The notes: generated by a model not told the origin, from the letters alone. Positions 1 to 6,077 are shown, counted from the first letter of the stretch. The stretch is DNA of 7,333 bases from JBBRLA01 sp038231615 (GCA_038231615.1 JBBRLA010000440.1:1-7333), one strand, 5' to 3'. Numbers and translations: made by a program.

Positions 1-31
1 GATGGGCCGGTGTAAAGGCCTGGTGAATCAC

Positions 32-1132
32 ATGACGGACCCGATCGCCGAGCGCCTGGCCGAGACCACCCTTTCGCTGTGCCGCATCTCCAGCGTCACC
101 GGGGACGAGGCGGCCATCGCACAGGAACTTCACGCCCGCTGCGTCGAACACTGCGGCCCGGAGCACGTCCGTCGCCTGGGCAACGCCGTCGTGGCGGCAC
201 CCCCGCCGCTGCCGGGTCTGCCGACGGTGGCCCTGTTGGGGCACAGCGACACGGTGCGCCCCGCTGAGGGGCAGAAGGTGGAGCGTCGGGGCGGCCGGGT
301 CCACGGCTGCGGGGCGAGCGACATGAAAGGGGGGCTTTCGGTGATGCTGGAACTGCTGCGGCAGGCCTCATCGCTGACGGCGGCCAACCTGCGCTGCGTG
401 TTCTACGACCGCGAAGAGGGGCCGGCGGAGGAAAGCGGCCTTTTGCCGGTGCTGGCCCAAGGTGCCCTGGCGGGGGTGGACCTGGCCCTGTGCCTGGAGC
501 CGACGGACAACTGGGTGCAGGCCGGCTGTGTCGGGGGGCTTCATGCCACAGTGACCTTTTTTGGGCGCCGCGCCCACAGCGCCCGGCCCTGGCAAGGAGA
601 CAACGCCATCTACGCCGCCTTGCCCTGCCTCGACCGGCTGCGCCGCTTCGGCCGCCGTGAGGTGTATCTCGACGGCCTGACTTTCTATGAGGTGATGAAT
701 GCGACCATGGCCCACACCGACAATTCGCGCAACGTGGTGCCCGATCGCTTCACCGTCAACGTCAACTACCGCTTTGCCCCAGGCAAGCCGCTGGAGGTCG
801 CCGAGCGCGAGCTGCGCGAGGTGATCCTCGGAGACGCGGCGCCAGAGACCCGGCCGGAGATGCAGAAAAACATTGGAATCGACATCATTGATCGGGCCCC
901 ATCCGGCGCGGTGTGCCTGGACCAGCCGCTCTTGCGCCGCTGGCGCGAGGCGCTCGGGTTACGGGTTTCCGCCAAGCAGGCGTGGACCGACGTGGCCCGC
1001 CTGACCGCCCTCGGCATCCCCGCGGTAAACTTCGGCCCCGGCGAGACCGCGCAGGCCCACCAGGCGGACGAATCCGTCCCCGAGGCGTATCTTGTGCAGG
1101 GCCATGGCGCCCTGGTGCGGCTCTTCACATGA
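32..1132 (+). CDS. dapE: Succinyl-diaminopimelate desuccinylase (DapE, M20 family)
   Basis: Predicted to hydrolyse N-succinyl-LL-2,6-diaminopimelate to LL-diaminopimelate and succinate in the cytoplasm, the step after the succinyl-DAP aminotransferase. The 366-residue protein shows the M20 di-metal site: H71 and D73 in LLGHSDTV, D97 in GCGASDMKGG, the E128-E129 pair holding the catalytic base, E156 in CLEPTD, and H343 near the C-terminus. GRRAHSARPWQGDNAI (about 178-193) marks the dimerisation-domain insert. NVVPDRFTVNVNYRFAP and AWTDVARLTALGIPAVNFGPG match my memory of the DapE subfamily best known from actinobacteria rather than the E. coli type. The ATG at 32 is preferred because it begins close to conserved sequence; an in-frame ATG at 2 would add ten poorly conserved residues. 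An upstream gene could end at TAA 13-15 or TGA 24-26, but too little is visible to name it. The stop overlaps the next start (ATGA), indicating translational coupling. Family assignment is firm; substrate is supported by the neighbouring aminotransferase. Confidence 0.9.
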   Translation: MTDPIAERLAETTLSLCRISSVTGDEAAIAQELHARCVEHCGPEHVRRLGNAVVAAPPPLPGLPTVALLGHSDTVRPAEGQKVERRGGRVHGCGASDMKGGLSVMLELLRQASSLTAANLRCVFYDREEGPAEESGLLPVLAQGALAGVDLALCLEPTDNWVQAGCVGGLHATVTFFGRRAHSARPWQGDNAIYAALPCLDRLRRFGRREVYLDGLTFYEVMNATMAHTDNSRNVVPDRFTVNVNYRFAPGKPLEVAERELREVILGDAAPETRPEMQKNIGIDIIDRAPSGAVCLDQPLLRRWREALGLRVSAKQAWTDVARLTALGIPAVNFGPGETAQAHQADESVPEAYLVQGHGALVRLFT

Positions 1133-2259
1133 ACCCGCTGCTCACCGGCATCCCTCCGTCCCTCATTCGCGAGCTGAACGCGAAGAAACGTCCGACCTCC
1201 ATCGACCTGGGGCTGGGGGAGCCGGTGCTGCGCCCGGACCCGGCCCCTTTTCGCGCGGCCACCGCCTGGGTCGAGGCGCACGGCTGCCCCTATTCGCCCA
1301 ACAACGGTTTTGACGAGCTGCGCGCCGCCATCGCCGCCCACTACCGCCTGCCCGGCCTCGATCAGCCGGAAAACGTTTGCGTCACCGTCGGCTCGCAAGA
1401 GGCCCTGTACCTGGCGCTCAAGGCGCTGGTCGATCCCGCCCGGCACGAGGTGCTGCTGGCGACGCCGGCCTTCCCGTTGTATGCCAAGCTGTGTCAGATG
1501 GAGGGCCTGCGCTGCAAGCAGGTGGAATTTTCCGCCGAAAGTGGGTTCCGGCCGCGGGCCGACGCGATCCTGGCGGCGGTGAACCCGCACACGCGCCTGA
1601 TCATCCTGGCCTCGCCGGCCAACCCCACCGGCAGGGTGTGGCCCGAGGCCGAGCTGCGGCTCCTCGGGGACGGCCTGCGCTCTACCTTTGCGCCGATCTA
1701 TATCCTTTCCGACGAGGTCTATCACGAGCTTTACTACACTGAGGCGCCGCCCTCGTCCCCGGCGACCTTTTATGGGCGCACCCTGGTGGCATCCAGCCTG
1801 TCCAAGAGCTGCGCCCTGACCGGGCTGCGCCTGGGCTACCTGCTGGCCCCCACCGAGGTGGCGGCGCCGGTGTTCAAGGCCCACCAGTTCGTCGTGTCGT
1901 GCGCGGGCACGTTCGATCAACGGGTGGCGCTGGAGATCTTCCGCGACCCGGCACGCCTTTCGGCCCACCGGCCGATCTATCAGCAGCGCCGCGGGCTGCT
2001 GCTCTCGGCACTGGCGCGGGCCGGGCTGGAACATGTGGCCCCAGAGGGCGGCTTCTACTGCATGGTGCGGCTTTCGGGGGAATGGGCCGAGGATTCGATG
2101 GGGACGGTGTTGACCCTGCTGGAACGGAAAGACGTGCTGGCCATCCCGGGGGCGGCCTTTGGCGCCGAGGGCTGGCTGCGCATCTCGTGGGCCGGCGGGC
2201 CGGCGGATGTGGAGACGGGGCTCTCGCGCATCGCCGAACTCATGACCGAGAGGCGCTAG
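1129..2259 (+). CDS. dapC: PLP-dependent aminotransferase, probable succinyldiaminopimelate transaminase (DapC)
   Basis: A 376-residue fold-type I (class I/II) aminotransferase. Visible active-site elements are N165 in SPANPTG, D195 and Y198 in ILSDEVYHEL (pyridine nitrogen and ring contacts), the PLP-binding K226 in SSLSKSCALTGLRLGY, R234 in the same motif, and R351 in LRISWA, expected to bind the substrate carboxylate. YSPNNGFDELRAAIA (55-69) is the usual N-terminal substrate-loop region. The start is the ATG in the ATGA overlap with dapE; the frame is open further upstream, but that extension lies inside dapE and lacks family sequence. No Shine-Dalgarno is obvious, which fits translational coupling. 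Sequence alone does not separate DapC from other aspartate-aminotransferase-like enzymes. The DapC call rests on fusion into one unit with dapE, whose product acts on the next intermediate. It would transfer an amino group from glutamate to N-succinyl-2-amino-6-ketopimelate. Confidence 0.82.
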   Translation: MNPLLTGIPPSLIRELNAKKRPTSIDLGLGEPVLRPDPAPFRAATAWVEAHGCPYSPNNGFDELRAAIAAHYRLPGLDQPENVCVTVGSQEALYLALKALVDPARHEVLLATPAFPLYAKLCQMEGLRCKQVEFSAESGFRPRADAILAAVNPHTRLIILASPANPTGRVWPEAELRLLGDGLRSTFAPIYILSDEVYHELYYTEAPPSSPATFYGRTLVASSLSKSCALTGLRLGYLLAPTEVAAPVFKAHQFVVSCAGTFDQRVALEIFRDPARLSAHRPIYQQRRGLLLSALARAGLEHVAPEGGFYCMVRLSGEWAEDSMGTVLTLLERKDVLAIPGAAFGAEGWLRISWAGGPADVETGLSRIAELMTERR

Positions 2260-2265
2260 CCGGCG

Positions 2266-3234
2266 ATGAGGGGCCATGGGCCATGGGCCGGGTTGTGGGG
2301 CCTTGCGCTGCTCCTCGTCATTCTCATGAAGGGGGTGGCCGCCGGGGAGGAACGGGTGGCGCTGGCGGGATCGGCGGATGGGTGCCCAACCCCGGAGGCG
2401 GTGGCGGCGTACTTGCGCCAGGTCCTGCCCGGGGTGTCGGTCGTGGGGCAGGCCGGTCACCCCGCGGGGGCCCGGCTGGCGGAGGTCCGCGACCTGGGGC
2501 CGCGCTATCGGGTCTCGGTGGCCGGCGGCGGCACGGTGGCCGGCGGCACGGTGGCTGGCGGGGAGAAGGAGTTCACCGATGAACCGCGCCGCTGCCAGGA
2601 GCGCGCCCGCGCGGCGGCGGTGTTCATCGCCGTGGTCCTCTCGCCGCTTTTGACGGACCCCAAGCCGGAACGCGCGGCGCCGGCCTCGCCCCCGGCACAA
2701 CAAGGGCCTCGTCGTCGGCGCCCGCGGGTGGAACTGGAGATCGGCGCGGTGTTGGCGGCGGCCCCTCGCCTGGATGGCGCAGCCGTTCCCCTGGCTGGAG
2801 GCGTCGGCGTGCGGGTCGCGGCGGGGGCCGGGCCGCTGCTTCTGACGCTGGGGATCAGCGCCCTTTCGCCGGTGACGCTGGCGCTTTCTGGGGCCACGGC
2901 GCAGATGTTGCGCCTGCCGCTGGACCTGTCCCTGCGCGGCACCCTGCGCCGCGGACGAGTCGAGGGTGCCGCCGACGTGGGGCTGATGCTGGCGATGCTC
3001 TTGCTGCAGGGCATGGACCCGCGCGCTGCGGGGCCCGCGTTCCGGGTCGATCCAGGGGTCAGGCTGGCGGCGGCGCTGCGGGTGTGGGTGGGACGCCTGG
3101 CGCCCTTCGCCGCATTGCAGGCGGGGGTGTCTCCGCGCCCCTACGATTTGCAGCTAGACCCGCAGGGCATCGTCGGTCACACCCCGGTCCTGTGGCTGGA
3201 AGCCAGCGCCGGCTTGCTGGTGCGGTTGCAATGA
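2266..3234 (+). CDS. Secreted protein with probable C-terminal outer-membrane beta-barrel, function unknown
   Basis: I do not recognise a named family. The 322-residue product starts with a signal peptide: hydrophobic core at about 10-21 (LWGLALLLVIL) and a likely cut after VAA (residue 26). A small N-terminal domain (about 30-128) carries two cysteines, C40 and C110, that could form a disulfide, and ends in a short hydrophobic helix (AAAVFIAVVLSPLL). A Pro/Arg-rich linker (about 131-153) leads to residues 154-322, which alternate hydrophobic and small or polar residues in about eight stretches, as in a small outer-membrane barrel. It ends LVRLQ, without the terminal aromatic typical of BAM substrates. 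Residues 89-98 are a perfect GTVAG duplication. The ATG at 2266 lies six bases after dapC, so it may share that transcript; gagagg at 2248-2253 is a possible but distant Shine-Dalgarno. I infer a surface role linked to the sigma module downstream, but that is not shown. Confidence 0.72.
   Translation: MRGHGPWAGLWGLALLLVILMKGVAAGEERVALAGSADGCPTPEAVAAYLRQVLPGVSVVGQAGHPAGARLAEVRDLGPRYRVSVAGGGTVAGGTVAGGEKEFTDEPRRCQERARAAAVFIAVVLSPLLTDPKPERAAPASPPAQQGPRRRRPRVELEIGAVLAAAPRLDGAAVPLAGGVGVRVAAGAGPLLLTLGISALSPVTLALSGATAQMLRLPLDLSLRGTLRRGRVEGAADVGLMLAMLLLQGMDPRAAGPAFRVDPGVRLAAALRVWVGRLAPFAALQAGVSPRPYDLQLDPQGIVGHTPVLWLEASAGLLVRLQ
2530..2559 (+). repeat. 15-bp in-frame tandem duplication
   Basis: Two adjacent copies of a 15-base unit (ggcacggtggccggc, then the same with one t for c) encode GTVAG twice in the N-terminal domain of the barrel-like protein. 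The in-frame, 14/15 identical pair suggests a recent slippage duplication that keeps the reading frame. Confidence 0.8.
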
Positions 3235-3261
3235 TCGATTGATCGATTGATCGATCAATCG
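3232..3261. repeat. Triple 8-bp repeat and 18-bp perfect palindrome at the gene 3' end
   Basis: Three head-to-tail copies of tgatcgat (3232-3239, 3240-3247, 3248-3255) begin exactly at the TGA stop of the barrel-like gene. The last copies run into a perfect 18-bp palindrome, cgattgatcgatcaatcg (3244-3261); beyond a mismatch, two further flanking pairs also match (3241-3242 with 3263-3264). Four GATC and three ATCGAT sites lie within 24 bases. The block is AT-rich in strongly GC-rich DNA. No T-run follows, so it does not look like a standard intrinsic terminator. It could be an operator for the sigma unit downstream, a processing hairpin, or a slippage-prone simple repeat. Confidence 0.85.
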
Positions 3262-3362
3262 GTCTCGCGGCCCCCAAGCCCCGTGCCGGACAAGGACTTG
3301 CAGGCGCCCCCTGCGATGCCCACCGGGTCGCGTGACTGCGAAGATGCGCTTTTGCCGCTCTT
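3262..3362. other. Gap upstream of the sigma factor gene
   Basis: This 101-base stretch holds no supported gene. A promoter for the sigma unit would be expected here or in the adjacent repeat block, but I see no convincing -35/-10 pair of the housekeeping or ECF type. A small inverted repeat, gcagg and cctgc separated by five bases, lies around 3300-3315 and is too short to mean much. If the sigma gene starts at GTG 3402, the gap extends to 3401. Confidence 0.5.
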
Positions 3363-3932
3363 TTGTTGAAGGTCCGGGGCACTTCCCCCCATTCTTCCAG
3401 GGTGGCGCATGGCCCGGACCCCGAATTCACCAAGATCTACCAGGACTGGTTCCACGAAGTCTGTCGCTGGGCCCGGGCGCGGGGCTGCCCGGAAGCGGAA
3501 CTGGAGGACGTGGCGCAGGAGGTCTTCCTGGTGGTGCGCCGCAAGCTCGCGGGCTTCGACGGCGGCAACCTGGCGGGGTGGCTCTACCGCATCACCGCCC
3601 ACACCACCAGCGATCAGCGGCGGCGGGCCTGGCTGCGCCGGGTCTTTTTGCGCCCAGGGGACACCCCCGTCGAGGACCTGGTATACGGCGGCGGCGGGCC
3701 GGCGGAGGCCCTGCAAAAGCGCGAGTCCGGCAGGATCGTGCAGGGGCTGCTCGACAAGATGAGCGCGCCCCACCGCACCGCCTTCGCGCTCTTCGAGATC
3801 GAGGGCTACAGCGGCGAGGAGATCGCCGTGCTGGAGGGCATCCCCGTGGCCACGGTGTGGACCCGCCTGCACCATGCCAGGAAGTCCTTTCTGACCCATC
3901 TGGCCCGGCAAAAGACGAAGGAGGACACATGA
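3363..3932 (+). CDS. RNA polymerase sigma factor, sigma-70 family, ECF type
   Basis: Predicted alternative sigma factor directing RNA polymerase to a dedicated set of promoters. The 189-residue frame has the two-domain ECF plan. Region 2 spans about 21-92, with ELEDVAQEVFLVVRRKL (core binding) and LAGWLYRITAHTTSDQRRR (-10 recognition). A short linker (about 93-118) follows. Region 4 spans about 120-184, with the helix-turn-helix GYSGEEIAVLEGIPVATVWTRLHHAR (-35 recognition). No extra C-terminal domain is present. The start is uncertain: no ATG is available, TTG 3363 or 3366 and GTG 3402 all precede region 2, an in-frame stop lies at 3333, and none has a good Shine-Dalgarno. The GTG would give a 176-residue protein with only seven residues before region 2. 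The stop overlaps the start of the next gene (ATGA), the usual arrangement for a sigma/anti-sigma pair. Its regulon and ECF group cannot be told from this sequence. Confidence 0.88.
   Translation: MLKVRGTSPHSSRVAHGPDPEFTKIYQDWFHEVCRWARARGCPEAELEDVAQEVFLVVRRKLAGFDGGNLAGWLYRITAHTTSDQRRRAWLRRVFLRPGDTPVEDLVYGGGGPAEALQKRESGRIVQGLLDKMSAPHRTAFALFEIEGYSGEEIAVLEGIPVATVWTRLHHARKSFLTHLARQKTKEDT
3918..3924 (+). promoter_or_regulatory. Strong Shine-Dalgarno for the anti-sigma-position gene
   Basis: AAGGAGG near the end of the sigma gene lies 4 bases before ATG 3929 and 7 bases before ATG 3932. Spacing favours the second ATG, while the first gives the ATGA overlap; they differ by one methionine. The sigma gene lacks any such site, which suggests the downstream protein is made in excess. 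Confidence 0.8.
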
Positions 3933-4675
3933 TGGAGCGGCTGCGAGACCTGGAAGACTCCGCCCCACGCGATCCGCTGCTGGCCTGGGCGTCGAGTCTG
4001 CTGCGCGAGGTCCCTCCGCTGGCTCCCTCGGCAGCGCGACAGGCCCGGGTGCGCGCGACGCTGGCGGCCGAGCACGGCGGCGGCCTGTGGGCCCTGCACC
4101 TGCGGCCGGTGCTGGTGGTGATCGGGGTGGCTGGCATGGTGGTGGCGGCCAGTGCGATGCTGGGCCGATTCCCCGGCAGGCGCCCCGCCCCTTTTGCCCC
4201 CGTGTCGGTCCCAATGTCAGCGGTCCCCGCCGGGCCCATCGTGTCCCGAGAGGCCGCGCCTCGCATCGCGCCGCAACCCGCGGGCGAGAGCCAGCCCGCC
4301 GCCCCGACCCGGCGCCACGCCGCTCCGAAGCAGGCAGCATCCCACGCGCCCGAAGGGTCAGCGAACGCCGTGGTTCGCCCGGAGACCGCGACCGCCCCGG
4401 CAAGCGAGGAGAGCGCCGCGGCCCTGGTCCTCTCCGCTGCCCGCGCCTTGCGCAAGGACCACGACCCCGAGCGGGCCGCCGTGCTCCTTGCGGACTACCT
4501 GCACCGATATCCCGATGGCGCCCTCGCCGAGGAGGCGCTGGCTCTGGCCATCGAGGCAGCGCTGGAAAGGGGCGACGAGCAGGGAGCCACACTGGCCAGC
4601 CAGTATCTATCCCGTTATCCTAGCGGTCGCTTCCAGGAGGTCGCCAACCGGGCACTCCAGCGCCTGGGCGACTGA
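3929..4675 (+). CDS. Single-pass membrane protein in anti-sigma position, with C-terminal TPR-like repeats
   Basis: Likely controls the adjacent sigma factor, inferred from position (4-base overlap) and topology rather than from a recognised anti-sigma domain. The 248-residue protein has an N-terminal cytoplasmic segment (1-58, charged helices such as MMERLRDLED and ARQARVRATLAAEHG) and one membrane helix (about 59-79, RPVLVVIGVAGMVVAASAML). A long Pro/Ala-rich linker (about 80-160) follows. The C-terminal helical region (about 163-246) has two repeats of tetratricopeptide or YbgF/BamD style: AARALRKDHDPERAAVLLADYLHRYP and ERGDEQGATLASQYLSRYPSGRF. The zinc-finger anti-sigma signature HxxxCxxC is absent; the protein has no cysteine at all. 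Expected topology is N-in with the repeats in the periplasm, suited to sensing an envelope partner. I recall similar proteins beside ECF sigma factors in myxobacteria. A general TPR scaffold protein is the alternative. Confidence 0.75.
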   Translation: MMERLRDLEDSAPRDPLLAWASSLLREVPPLAPSAARQARVRATLAAEHGGGLWALHLRPVLVVIGVAGMVVAASAMLGRFPGRRPAPFAPVSVPMSAVPAGPIVSREAAPRIAPQPAGESQPAAPTRRHAAPKQAASHAPEGSANAVVRPETATAPASEESAAALVLSAARALRKDHDPERAAVLLADYLHRYPDGALAEEALALAIEAALERGDEQGATLASQYLSRYPSGRFQEVANRALQRLGD

Positions 4676-4676
4676 C

Positions 4677-4685
4677 GAAGAGGAG
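4677..4685 (+). promoter_or_regulatory. Shine-Dalgarno deciding the GTG start of the FG-GAP gene
   Basis: gaagaggag, with core AGGAG at 4681-4685, sits 8 bases before GTG 4694. It supports that GTG as the start even though it adds a 48-residue polar N-terminus before the hydrophobic segment; no other in-frame ATG, GTG or TTG lies between. Confidence 0.7.
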
Positions 4686-4693
4686 CAAGAGCC

Positions 4694-6031
4694 GTGACAC
4701 GTCAAAAGCCCCGGACCCAACCCGACAAGCGACCCGGGACCTTCACTCGCTCCCGATATGAAGAGCCATCCATCGGCGCGGGATCGGCGGATGACTCCAT
4801 CGGTAGCGACATCGCCGGGCAAGGCCGATCCCAGTGGATCGGCCCTTTCGTCTTTTTCTTCCTGCCGCTGCTCCTGTGCGAATGCGATCAGGTGGTCTCT
4901 CTGGGCAGGAGCGCGGAGCGAGACCTCCCGGATGCCGCGCCGGGTGATCTTGTGGGCGACCTGCGCGGCCGCACGGGGCCCAGGCAGGTCCTGGCCTTCG
5001 CCCCGGCCACCCCTTATCCGGCGGGACCCGACCCCGCCGCCCTCGCGGTTGGCGACCTGGACCGGGACGGCCTGCCCGACGTGATGGTCACCGGCCCCGG
5101 GACCACCGAGATCCGCGTCCTGCGCGGCACCCGGGGCGGCATCCTGGGCCCCGCGATGGCCTACTCTGCCGGGCAAAAGCCGGTGGCGCTGGCCTTGGGC
5201 GACTTCAACCGCGATGGTCGGCTGGACCTGGCAGTGGCCGTGCAAAAGAACGGCACGGTCTCGGTGCTGCTGGGGGCCGGGGACGGATCTTTCGGGCCCC
5301 CCGTGAGCCAGGCCGCAGGCAGCGGCCCCACGGCCCTTTTCGCCGCCGACCTGGACGGGGATGGTCGCCTGGATCTGGCGGTGGCCGATGGCACGGGCAG
5401 CCGCGTGGTGGTGCTCCTTGATGGAGCGGGCGGCACCCTGTCCGCGGGGTCCGTGATCCCGGCCTACTACCCGGTCCCGACTCCCCTCTTGGCGATTGCC
5501 GCGGGCGATGTCGCGGGAACGGGCGGGCAGGATCTCCTTGGCGCCAGCGCGGGCACGTACAGCCTGCTGGCCGCAAAGGGCGCCGGGCGCTTCGGCCCCG
5601 CACAGGCTCAGTGGGCCGCCGATGGCGTGACCGGCATGGTTCTGGTCGACCTGAATCATGATGGCCACCCGGACCTGGTCCTGTGCAGCGGCACCGGCAG
5701 CGCGGTGATCGTCCTCATCAACATCGATGGGCACCTGCAGGATGGCAAGCTGGCCCTGCGGGTGGCCGCCGGCCTGAACCCCCAGGGGGTGGCGGTGGCC
5801 GATTTCAATGCCGATGGACACCCCGACATTGCCGTGGCCAATACCGACGACACCGTCAGCGTCCTTCTGGGCCGGGGCGATGGCAGCTTCGACCTGCCCC
5901 GAGGCTTCCCTGCCGGGGTCCACCCCTCCGCCATCGCCGCCGCCGACCTGGATGGCGACGGCCTCCCCGACCTGGTCCTGGCCGACCGCGCCAGTGGAAC
6001 CATCGGAGTTCTGCGCAACACCTCCCAATGA
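4694..6031 (+). CDS. Membrane-anchored FG-GAP/VCBS repeat protein, predicted seven-bladed beta-propeller
   Basis: Predicted envelope or surface protein with an integrin-alpha-like calcium-binding propeller; ligand unknown. Of 445 residues, 1-48 are polar and Arg/Ser-rich. Residues 49-62 (IGPFVFFFLPLLLC) are hydrophobic and end in CEC, which could be a poor lipobox (LLLC) or a membrane anchor. Seven repeats of 47-53 residues follow. Their calcium loops start at D121 (DLDRDGLPD), D170 (DFNRDGRLD), D219 (DLDGDGRLD), D272 (DVAGTGGQD), D319 (DLNHDGHPD), D370 (DFNADGHPD) and D418 (DLDGDGLPD). The fourth has lost most of its acidic ligands. Seven evenly spaced units fill residues 110-440, as a closed seven-bladed ring requires. 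The gene begins 18 bases after the anti-sigma-position gene and is probably co-transcribed, so it may be the sensor or an output of that module. Its first 160 bases use more A/T-ending codons than the rest. Confidence 0.85.
   Translation: MTRQKPRTQPDKRPGTFTRSRYEEPSIGAGSADDSIGSDIAGQGRSQWIGPFVFFFLPLLLCECDQVVSLGRSAERDLPDAAPGDLVGDLRGRTGPRQVLAFAPATPYPAGPDPAALAVGDLDRDGLPDVMVTGPGTTEIRVLRGTRGGILGPAMAYSAGQKPVALALGDFNRDGRLDLAVAVQKNGTVSVLLGAGDGSFGPPVSQAAGSGPTALFAADLDGDGRLDLAVADGTGSRVVVLLDGAGGTLSAGSVIPAYYPVPTPLLAIAAGDVAGTGGQDLLGASAGTYSLLAAKGAGRFGPAQAQWAADGVTGMVLVDLNHDGHPDLVLCSGTGSAVIVLINIDGHLQDGKLALRVAAGLNPQGVAVADFNADGHPDIAVANTDDTVSVLLGRGDGSFDLPRGFPAGVHPSAIAAADLDGDGLPDLVLADRASGTIGVLRNTSQ
4823..4862 (+). 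terminator. Intrinsic-terminator-like hairpin inside the FG-GAP gene
   Basis: A perfect 9-bp GC-rich inverted repeat (ggccgatcc at 4823-4831, ggatcggcc at 4836-4844) with a 4-base loop (cagt) is followed at once by a T-rich tract (ctttcgtctttttcttcc, 4845-4862). This has the shape of a Rho-independent terminator but lies 130 bases inside a coding region. The T-rich part also encodes the FVFFF hydrophobic run, so coincidence is possible. If active it would act as an attenuator, lowering propeller expression relative to the two regulators unless ribosomes mask it. Confidence 0.45.
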
Positions 6032-6046
6032 TCGGCGGCAAATCCT

Positions 6047-6074
6047 GCGGGAGCAGACAATCGACCCATCCCGC
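6047..6074. terminator. Possible weak bidirectional hairpin in the convergent gap
   Basis: The 46-base gap between the FG-GAP stop and the bioF stop contains gcggga (6047-6052) and tcccgc (6069-6074), a 6-bp GC stem with a 16-base loop. Convergent genes need termination here, but there is no T-run on either strand and the loop is large, so this is a weak call. Confidence 0.22.
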
Positions 6075-6077
6075 GCC

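Noticed and set aside
766..2703. 645-residue antisense open frame across dapE, dapC and the next gene
   Set aside because: It opposes three genes with clear protein evidence, its translation is Arg/Gly/His-rich low-complexity sequence with no domain, and such frames are expected in GC-rich DNA.
3233..3261. Palindrome read as an intrinsic terminator of the barrel-like gene
   Set aside because: The stem is AT-rich and no T-run follows on either strand, so the terminator reading is weak; listed as a repeat instead.
3332..3928. Long in-frame upstream extension of the anti-sigma-position gene from GTG 3332
   Set aside because: It runs out of frame through the whole sigma gene; the strong Shine-Dalgarno at 3918-3924 and the ATGA overlap mark the real start.
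3255..4592. 445-residue antisense open frame over the sigma and anti-sigma-position genes
   Set aside because: Arg/Pro-rich translation without motifs, opposite two well-supported genes.
2365..4793. 16-base identical direct repeat, gcgggatcggcggatg, at 2365-2380 and 4778-4793, in the same frame (AGSAD) near the N-terminus of two exported proteins
   Set aside because: Curious, but short, without flanking similarity, and not improbable enough in GC-rich DNA to claim a shared origin.
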